This document shows, in pieces, positions 1-4,510 of a DNA stretch of 11,106 nt. Below the pieces are notes generated by a model. That model made no database searches. It was given only the letters and a program-made list of their open reading frames with translations, and was not told the origin of the DNA. This DNA comes from Gammaproteobacteria bacterium. Lineage in GTDB: Bacteria; Pseudomonadota; Gammaproteobacteria; Steroidobacterales; Steroidobacteraceae. The stretch's first letter is position 1. The number at the start of each line of letters is the position of its first letter. The stretch spans positions 4,755 to 15,860 of the forward strand of contig PMNQ01000231.1 in NCBI GenBank assembly GCA_003162555.1. The letters run 5' to 3'. The position numbers and the translations under genes are program-made.

Positions 1-432
1 CACGCGTATGTCATTGAGCGATGCAAAAGGCGTCGCGCCACCGGCCAGGCTCAACACCTGCATTACGTCGAGCGGCCGGGCCATGGGATATTGGCCAGGA
101 CGATTTACCTTGCCGACGATGAACACCTGGTTGCCAGACGCCACCTTGACCGCCACGGTGACCGAAGGGTCTGGCACGAACTTGCGTAGCCGCTCGTCGA
201 TGGTCGCGCGCACCTGCTCGGCGCTGCGGCCGGCGGCATCAATCTCGCCCGCGAGCGGCATTGAGATCCCGCCGTCGGGCCGCACCAGCAGTTCGAGGCT
301 CAGTTCCGGTTCCTTCCACACCGCAATCACCAGCACGTCACCCGGCTGCAACAGGTAGCTGTCCGCTGCGCCGGCTGGGCCAGATGCGCCAGCAAGCATC
401 AGGGCGAACAGCGTAAATACAAACGTCCGCAT
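1..432 (-). CDS. Polysaccharide export protein, Wza-like (partial, N-terminal 144 residues)
   Basis: The gene runs off the left edge, so only the N-terminal 144 residues are seen. Residues 1-22 (MRTFVFTLFALMLAGASGPA...) form a Sec signal peptide with an Ala-rich cleavage region. Residues 26-100 match the Poly_export domain: YLLQPGDVL at 26-34, then WKEPELS, RPDGGISMPLAGEI and a helix-rich part ending FVPDPSVTVAV. From residue 101 an SLBB-type domain begins (NQVFIVGKVNRPGQYPM). Proteins of this family form the outer-membrane/periplasmic channel for capsule or exopolysaccharide export, and versions occur in exosortase-linked EPS loci. The signal peptide and the visible part contain no cysteine, so the lipoprotein anchor of classical Wza is absent. 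The ATG at 432 is preceded by AGGAC. The 86 bp gap (433-518) to the upstream VPLP gene shows no convincing terminator, so co-transcription is likely. Family call is firm; the polysaccharide is unknown. Confidence 0.92.
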   Translation of the reverse strand, partial: MRTFVFTLFALMLAGASGPAGAADSYLLQPGDVLVIAVWKEPELSLELLVRPDGGISMPLAGEIDAAGRSAEQVRATIDERLRKFVPDPSVTVAVKVASGNQVFIVGKVNRPGQYPMARPLDVMQVLSLAGGATPFASLNDIRV

Positions 433-435
433 CTT

Positions 436-440
436 GTCCT
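436..440 (-). promoter_or_regulatory. Ribosome binding site of the polysaccharide export gene
   Basis: On the minus strand AGGAC lies 3 bases before the ATG at 432 (AGGA with a 4-base spacer). It supports this start, which also gives a complete signal peptide. Confidence 0.55.
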
Positions 441-518
441 ACCATTTTCCGAAGCTGAAGCGACCCATTTCGAAGCAGACATCCAGGCAGGTGGAACCGC
501 GGCCTCAGCCGCCCATCA

Positions 519-1076
519 TTACGCCACAGCAGTATGACAATTGTGTCTCTGCGGCCAGATTGGCCGGACTTTCAATCGCCACAGAATCATCAATGCGGCG
601 CCAAGCAGCAGTCCGCTCATTGGCAGGGGCACCGCGACCAACGGTGCAAAACTCAACTGCAGGTTGTACAGCCCGACATTGGCCGTTCCCTGGGCGGAGG
701 CAAACACGTCGGCATACAGGGTCACCGGACCGGCCACATCCCAGCTCAGCGTGCCGGGGCCGGACATCGTGGTCAGCGCCCCACTGGCATTGGTCAGCGC
801 AAAACTCAATGAGCCCAGGGCGTCCGAGAACGATTCGTCGATAAGCGTGAACGACAGCGTGCCGGCCGTATTCACGTGAATGGTGGTGACTGTCGCGCTG
901 CTGCCCAACACGAGTCTTGAGCCCGGCGTGTCGCCACTCAGTGTAAACAGGCTCGCGGATGACGCTGCCGCCGAAGCAGAAGTCGCCGGCAACATCGCCG
1001 CCGGCGCTCCTTGCGAAAGCGAAAGCAACAGCAGCGCCAGCAGCGCTCCCATGACAACTTTGGGCGGCGACATCAT
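519..1076 (-). CDS. Secreted protein with VPLP-type exosortase sorting tail
   Basis: 185 residues. Residues 1-27 are a signal peptide (hydrophobic core ALLALLLLSL, cleavage near APA/A). Residues 40-146 are beta-strand rich, Ser/Thr/Gly-rich and free of cysteine (for example TLSFTLIDESFSDALGSLSF, then GLYNLQLSFAP). The C-terminus has the three-part layout of an exosortase substrate: VPLP at 149-152, a hydrophobic segment at about 153-166, then basic residues (RLKVRP). A 12-residue tail follows, longer than usual. Such proteins are exported by Sec and cut by an exosortase at the PEP-like motif; no exosortase is in the window. The start is ATG-ATG at 1076/1073, and the stop of the upstream ribbon-helix-helix gene overlaps it (ATGA). 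Translational coupling is therefore likely, helped by a weak AGGG about 10 bases upstream. A plain single-pass C-terminally anchored protein is the alternative. The molecular role is not recognised. Confidence 0.78.
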   Translation of the reverse strand: MMSPPKVVMGALLALLLLSLSQGAPAAMLPATSASAAASSASLFTLSGDTPGSRLVLGSSATVTTIHVNTAGTLSFTLIDESFSDALGSLSFALTNASGALTTMSGPGTLSWDVAGPVTLYADVFASAQGTANVGLYNLQLSFAPLVAVPLPMSGLLLGAALMILWRLKVRPIWPQRHNCHTAVA

Positions 1077-1717
1077 GTTCCGTTGACCCTGCCGTCGGCC
1101 TGATCTGCCGACTGCGAATAGAGATATTTCTCGTAGATGTACTGGCGCAGGGACTGGCCGGTCGACTCACCATTGATGGCAGCGGCATCCACTTCGGTGG
1201 CGCTCCTATGGGCGCCGTTCACGTCGCGCTCCGCGCCGCCGCCGTTGACCTGCACCAGATGCGCACGCTCGATCGCCTGGCCGCGCCCGATCGCGGCAAT
1301 TCGCATCTTGGCGTAGGGAGCCTGCGTGCCACTCATGGCGATGAGCTGGATGTCCGCCGCGTCGACCCTGCGGCTGGTATCGGCGCCATCGTTGATGATC
1401 TCGGCCAGCCGGGTCACGTCGATATCGAAGTGGCGCATCAGGTCGGCGCCCGCTTCGACGAACACTGGCAACAACGCCCGTCCACGGACCGCTTGATCGG
1501 GCAACGGGGCCAGCCTCGCCAGCATGGTCTTGATCGCATAGCGGACCACGTCGGAATCCCGCACCCCGAGCCGGTCCGCGAGCTGCTTGATCTGTCGCAC
1601 GTCCGCACGACTCATGCGGATGGACACCGCCTGCTTGCGATTGCCGATCATGTTGCGGCCAGTGCCATTTGCGCGCCTGTTGCCATCCCCTCCACCATCC
1701 GCACGGCGTGCGTTCAT
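1073..1717 (-). CDS. Ribbon-helix-helix (Arc/MetJ/CopG-like) putative transcriptional regulator
   Basis: 214 residues. Residues 29-68 fit a ribbon-helix-helix DNA-binding fold: a strand (QAVSIRMS), helix A (RADVRQIKQLADRLG) and helix B (RDSDVVRYAIKTMLARL). Proteins with this fold bind DNA as dimers or higher oligomers, the paired strands reading the major groove. Residues 1-28 are a Gly/Arg/Asn-rich leader. Residues 75-214 match nothing I recognise; they include a mixed helix/strand part and an aromatic segment (LRQYIYEKYLYSQ at 190-202). This C-terminal extension makes it much longer than a minimal 50-100 residue member of the fold. Its ATG at 1717 overlaps the stop of the upstream exosortase-substrate gene (ATGA at 1717-1714), and its own TGA overlaps the downstream start. 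No good Shine-Dalgarno sequence precedes it, consistent with coupling; Met23 is an alternative start. Position between two surface-protein genes suggests autoregulation of the operon (inference). Confidence 0.75.
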   Translation of the reverse strand: MNARRADGGGDGNRRANGTGRNMIGNRKQAVSIRMSRADVRQIKQLADRLGVRDSDVVRYAIKTMLARLAPLPDQAVRGRALLPVFVEAGADLMRHFDIDVTRLAEIINDGADTSRRVDAADIQLIAMSGTQAPYAKMRIAAIGRGQAIERAHLVQVNGGGAERDVNGAHRSATEVDAAAINGESTGQSLRQYIYEKYLYSQSADQADGRVNGT

Positions 1718-2349
1718 GGCGCAGCGGCCGGATCAAGGCGCATGGCGGGGAAGAGCGTGTTGCGGATTCGCTGCGCTCTGTCCACGAACCCCAGCAACGC
1801 GACGCCGCTGGCAAAAAGCCAGAACGTGGCAGGAATCGGTACGGCGGGTGGATTGTTCCCGAACCCATCTTCAACCTGGTCATGATCGTGATCATGGCCA
1901 TGACGCCCCTGCTCAACCTCACGCCAATGGCCAGCGCGATTTCGCCAATCGCCCCCATTGCCGTGCGTCTCATCGTATTGCCAGTGGTTGAAATCCGGGC
2001 GCCATTCACCCACCGCCGAACCCGCGCGCACCAACGCCGTCGCCCTGGCACGATCACTCGGCCATGTTCCGTCTGCGTAGAAGGCGGCCAGCGCACCCGC
2101 GGCATCTGGCCGACCTGAATAATTGCCGGACGCCGTCCGACCGTAGGCGATCGAACTGCCGACGGAAACCATCCGTGGCGCAGGAGGCAGCAGTTTGTGC
2201 GGCTCCACGAGATAGAAACCAGTCAGATGTACCGCTGCGGGCTGATTGAGTTCCGCAGCCTGGACTGCGGCAGCCTGTGCGCTCTTGACCAGGGACAAAT
2301 GGGCGGCAAGCGCGGCGACAGCAAGCACAAGTCTTCGAGACACAGACAT
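1714..2349 (-). CDS. PEP-CTERM-like exosortase substrate (VPIP tail) with His/Asp cluster
   Basis: 211 residues. Residues 1-26 are a signal peptide (MSVSRR, hydrophobic core, cleavage after SAQA). The middle has no recognised domain; it is rich in Trp, Gly and charged residues (ADGTWPSDRARA, GEWRPDFNHWQYDE). Next comes a hydrophilic His/Asp cluster, RHGHDHDHD at 149-157, which could bind divalent metal (inference). The C-terminus is a textbook exosortase sorting signal: VPIPATFWLFASGVALLGF at 170-188, then basic RAQRIR. A 15-residue tail extends past the basic cluster, which is unusual because these signals normally end there. The family is secreted by Sec, cut by a membrane exosortase and released to the surface or EPS matrix; no exosortase is in view. 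It is first of three ATGA-overlapping genes, with AGGGAG 6 bases before the ATG at 2349, and has the 314 bp repeat-containing gap upstream. Sorting signal is firm; function is unknown. Confidence 0.87.
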   Translation of the reverse strand: MSVSRRLVLAVAALAAHLSLVKSAQAAAVQAAELNQPAAVHLTGFYLVEPHKLLPPAPRMVSVGSSIAYGRTASGNYSGRPDAAGALAAFYADGTWPSDRARATALVRAGSAVGEWRPDFNHWQYDETHGNGGDWRNRAGHWREVEQGRHGHDHDHDQVEDGFGNNPPAVPIPATFWLFASGVALLGFVDRAQRIRNTLFPAMRLDPAAAP

Positions 2350-2355
2350 GAACCG

Positions 2356-2361
2356 CTCCCT
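2356..2361 (-). promoter_or_regulatory. Ribosome binding site of the VPIP-tailed protein gene
   Basis: On the minus strand AGGGAG is followed by a 6-base spacer and the ATG at 2349. It is the only strong Shine-Dalgarno sequence in the three-gene operon, consistent with the two downstream genes relying on translational coupling. Confidence 0.75.
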
Positions 2362-2530
2362 GTTCTACTGGGGCGGGATCTTTACTGTTCGAAGTGACAG
2401 CGCTTTGAACTATTTATGACAATTTGACGCCAGCACGGACGCGTGCGGTCTCACCACGAAACCACACTACAGCGCGCAGGCATCAGCACCAACGTCGGGG
2501 AACAAACAGCCGATCAGATTCCCACGATCG

Positions 2531-2569
2531 CCATTGTCAGGTCCAAACTTCTCGCAGTCATGACAATGG
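2531..2569. promoter_or_regulatory. Candidate operator: perfect 9-bp inverted repeat
   Basis: CCATTGTCA at 2531-2539 and TGACAATGG at 2561-2569 are exact reverse complements separated by 21 bp. The arm centres are 30 bp apart, about three helical turns, so both arms would face the same side of the DNA. The heptamer TGACAAT recurs once more in the same gap (2417-2423). A ribbon-helix-helix protein encoded two genes downstream is a natural candidate ligand (inference). Read as RNA on the plus strand, the repeat could also fold into a stem with a 21-base loop followed by TTTTAATTATT, an imperfect terminator. Confidence 0.4.
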
Positions 2570-2574
2570 TTTTA

Positions 2575-2601
2575 ATTATTCGTTGCAAGTGCGTAATACA
2601 A
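2575..2601 (-). promoter_or_regulatory. Weak candidate sigma70 promoter for the VPIP operon
   Basis: On the minus strand TTGTAT (2601-2596) is followed after 15 bp by AATAAT (2580-2575), in the most AT-rich part of the gap. The -10 box matches consensus at 5 of 6 positions but the -35 box at only 3, and the spacer is short. The dyad at 2531-2569 would then lie just downstream of the -10, a typical repressor position, but the transcript leader would exceed 200 bases. A promoter nearer the gene is equally possible. Confidence 0.2.
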
Positions 2602-2663
2602 TTAGCTTTAATGTGAAGGCGAAGTTACGCTGTCTCGACATTCATTCGTCATACGTGCACCAA

Positions 2664-3890
2664 TCAGTTCGGGCTTCTTCGGCCGAACTGGCGGTACAGC
2701 GTTACGAATATCGCCGTATTTGAAAGCGTCGGTTGTGCCGGTGCATACCGTTGCAGGTAGAGCGCGAGCTGTGATTGCAGCGTCCAGTGCTCGGTCCAGC
2801 GCCAATCAGCATTGAAATTGACATCGTAGTAGCGCCTGTTTCCCAGGCTGAGCCGCCCTGAGGAATCCGACAGCCTTGACCCGTGAATGGCCGCGGTCAG
2901 CACCAGGCGCTCGGTGCGGTTGCCGCTCGCCCGCACGGTAACGTCGTCCTGCGTTGCCAGCGTGCCGAAACCACTGGGCTGCAAAGCTCGTGATGCGGAA
3001 AGCTCCAGTTGCCAGCGCTCGAACTGGCGCTGCACGCGCAACGAATAGTTGCCGGTGCTGCCGCGGGAGTAGATATTGACTTTCTTCAACACCAGGTGCG
3101 GCACGCCCTGCGGGTCCGTTTCCACGAACAGCTCGTCGATGGTTTGCCTGAATTTCAAGTGTGAGATTCCTGCGGAGAGCAGCAGCGACCAGCGCTCCGA
3201 CAGATCCCTGGTCAGGTCCATCTGCGCGTAGTTCGCGCCCGTGTGATAACTCTGATTCCGCAATTCAAATTGCGTCGTCCCACCTTCGAGCGTCAGCCGC
3301 CAACGCTCGGACAAATCGTGAGCATATTTCGCGCCAGCCTGGCCGTAGTTGAAGCTGTTCAGCGTCGGGGTCACGGTCGCGCCGTAGTGAACCTGGTCTT
3401 CGCTGGCCGACAACTCGAAGTCACTGCGTTCCGAGAGTTGATGTTTCCAGTCCAGCGAGCCGGTATTCTCCTGTCGATGCAGCGTACTGCCGCCCAGGGC
3501 ACTTTGTTCGAACTGGTTGTACAGGGTCGAATCGCGATGCCAGGCAGCGTTCGCGGAGAGCTCATTGCGCTCGCCCTTGTAATCCCAGATCGAATCGACG
3601 TATTGGTAGTCGGACAGGGGCGCGACTGCGCCGTGCGTCGCGCCCGCCCGGATGCGCGGTTGCAGTGAGCAGGTCACGCGTTGCCCCGTGTAGCTCACAG
3701 GGAGATTCAGCAGCAGGGCCAGCGTTTCCGACGTGCCGCGCCCGTCGCCGAGGAACAGGGGGTTGGACTGATAGCCCGCCGACAGGCCCATCGAATCCTC
3801 AGTACCGATGGGACCAGCCCAAAGGGAACCACATGCGAGCGCCAGCGACCAGGCGGCGACAGCTGCCACCGCGCCGGCCCTGCGTGTCAT
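2664..3890 (-). CDS. Outer-membrane beta-barrel protein, EPS/exosortase-locus type
   Basis: 408 residues from the ATG at 3890. Residues 1-25 are a signal peptide (MTRRAGAVAAVAAWSLALAC..., cleavage near SLWA/G). The mature part is built of amphipathic strands with a recurring turn motif (S/T)ER(W): Glu at 107, 154, 195, 232, 291, 327 and 367, mostly 36-47 residues apart, as expected for successive beta-hairpins. A 59-residue interval holds an inserted loop near 250-270. The end (NTAIFVTLYRQF, then GRRSPN) resembles a closing barrel strand with an aromatic near the C-terminus. Barrels of this kind accompany exopolysaccharide and PEP-CTERM loci; an EPS-related role is inference. The frame stays open far upstream of 3890, but that part is low-complexity and antisense to the gene at 3925-4497. 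An ATG at 3917 is an alternative start. No good Shine-Dalgarno sequence precedes either, so the start is uncertain. Confidence 0.8.
   Translation of the reverse strand: MTRRAGAVAAVAAWSLALACGSLWAGPIGTEDSMGLSAGYQSNPLFLGDGRGTSETLALLLNLPVSYTGQRVTCSLQPRIRAGATHGAVAPLSDYQYVDSIWDYKGERNELSANAAWHRDSTLYNQFEQSALGGSTLHRQENTGSLDWKHQLSERSDFELSASEDQVHYGATVTPTLNSFNYGQAGAKYAHDLSERWRLTLEGGTTQFELRNQSYHTGANYAQMDLTRDLSERWSLLLSAGISHLKFRQTIDELFVETDPQGVPHLVLKKVNIYSRGSTGNYSLRVQRQFERWQLELSASRALQPSGFGTLATQDDVTVRASGNRTERLVLTAAIHGSRLSDSSGRLSLGNRRYYDVNFNADWRWTEHWTLQSQLALYLQRYAPAQPTLSNTAIFVTLYRQFGRRSPN
2665..2690. repeat. 8-bp inverted repeat at the 3' end of the beta-barrel gene
   Basis: CAGTTCGG (2665-2672) and CCGAACTG (2683-2690) are exact reverse complements around a 10-base loop, and the stem overlaps the stop codon of the beta-barrel gene. 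No T-run follows on either strand, so it is a poor intrinsic terminator, though it could protect a transcript 3' end. The last codons (QFGRRSPN-stop) account for it as coding sequence. Confidence 0.4.
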
Positions 3891-3924
3891 AAATGATTCG
3901 CACCGGGCGATTAGCATCGCTCCG

Positions 3925-4497
3925 ATGAACAATCGATACCTCATCGCTTTGTTCGTGTCCGTCTTCCTGCTGACCGTGATGGTCATTTCATGGCGAGACG
4001 GCACACTGTCCGTGCCGGGCTCGGGCTCGCGCACCACGGCCGCGGCCACCACGGCTGCCGGGACCATTGGCAGTGGTTCGGCACTCAACGCTGGCGTTAC
4101 GACACCGCTCGACATGCTGTCCGTGGCCCATCCCAGAAACTCTCCGCTCACGGCTGACATGCTCGTGATTTCAGACGATGCCCCGTACCCCGTTGACGAG
4201 CCGGAGCCTTCCTCGATGCTCGATCCGACGAAATCGGAAGTGCCGGTTCTCGTCGCCGTCGACAACTCTCCAGAGGCCGCGCGGCACAACGCCACGATTC
4301 GCAACCTCGGCGGCGAGGTGCTGGTCGTCAAGGTCACTGCGGTCAACCCTCCCGCCGGAAACAAGTCGATCGTGCAAATCGCCCTTGCGCCGCGCGCGGA
4401 GGTGAATCTGACCGACGCGGGGCTGGTGGTCGCCACAGGTGCCGAGATTTCAGTAGAGAGTCCGCCCTATCTGGCGCAGACGACCACGGTGTACTGA
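3925..4497 (+). CDS. Small single-pass membrane protein of unknown function
   Basis: 190 residues, and the only gene on the plus strand. Residues 5-22 (YLIALFVSVFLLTVMVIS) are a transmembrane segment near the N-terminus with no obvious signal-peptidase site, so an inner-membrane anchor is likely. A Ser/Thr/Ala/Gly-rich linker covers about 30-60 and an acidic, Pro-rich stretch about 84-104 (APYPVDEPEP). Residues 105-190 form a Val-rich, probably beta-sandwich, periplasmic domain (EVLVVKVTAV, KSIVQIALAPRAEVNLTD). It has no cysteine and no motif I recognise. The ATG at 3925 gives the complete anchor; no clear Shine-Dalgarno sequence precedes it. An ATG at 3808 in the same frame would add a low-quality extension over the barrel's signal peptide. 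Its start faces the barrel gene's across 34 bp, and its stop lies 13 bp from the giant gene's stop. It looks real: high-GC third positions and a sensible protein, unlike the opposite strand. Confidence 0.65.
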   Translation: MNNRYLIALFVSVFLLTVMVISWRDGTLSVPGSGSRTTAAATTAAGTIGSGSALNAGVTTPLDMLSVAHPRNSPLTADMLVISDDAPYPVDEPEPSSMLDPTKSEVPVLVAVDNSPEAARHNATIRNLGGEVLVVKVTAVNPPAGNKSIVQIALAPRAEVNLTDAGLVVATGAEISVESPPYLAQTTTVY

Positions 4498-4510
4498 AAG
4501 CCGCGCAAAG

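Larger units (their letters stand above)
2350..2663. other. Intergenic leader region with repeated TGACAAT motifs
   Basis: This 314 bp gap separates the beta-barrel gene (ends 2664) from the VPIP operon (starts 2349). I see no coding sequence with gene-like character in it. It is AT-richer than its surroundings, mainly at 2567-2615, and should hold the promoter of the operon. It contains TGACAAT at 2417-2423 and 2561-2567 and its reverse complement at 2533-2539. The last two are the core of a perfect 9 bp dyad. No sequence resembling a clear intrinsic terminator for the beta-barrel gene was found on the minus strand. Confidence 0.7.

Noticed and set aside
433..518. Terminator or promoter between the VPLP gene and the export gene
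   Set aside because: Only a 5 bp GC stem (GCGGC-TGAG-GCCGC) without a T-run, and no convincing promoter boxes.
1881..1896. CATGATC-GT-GATCATG near-palindrome inside the VPIP gene
   Set aside because: Explained by alternating His and Asp codons in the HDHD cluster.
1206..2105. Long minus-strand reading frame overlapping the RHH and VPIP genes
   Set aside because: Arg/Trp/Pro-rich product typical of an out-of-frame shadow in GC-rich DNA; the overlapped frames have clear domains and coupled starts.
2410..2432. Possible sigma54 promoter (minus strand, TGGCGTCAAATTGTCA)
   Set aside because: Looks like TGGC...TTG but the GG-to-GC spacing is wrong and the GC of the -12 element is missing, although some EPS/PEP-CTERM loci do use RpoN.
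2583..2612. Plus-strand promoter-like pair TTGCAA and TTTAAT with an 18 bp spacer
   Set aside because: It would drive transcription antisense into the beta-barrel gene with no plus-strand gene nearby; AT-rich sequence easily gives such matches.
3891..4436. Upstream extension of the beta-barrel frame to about 590 residues
   Set aside because: The extension is low-complexity Ser/Thr/Ala sequence with no signal peptide at its start, while residue 1 at 3890 begins a clean signal peptide. The plus strand there encodes a more convincing protein.
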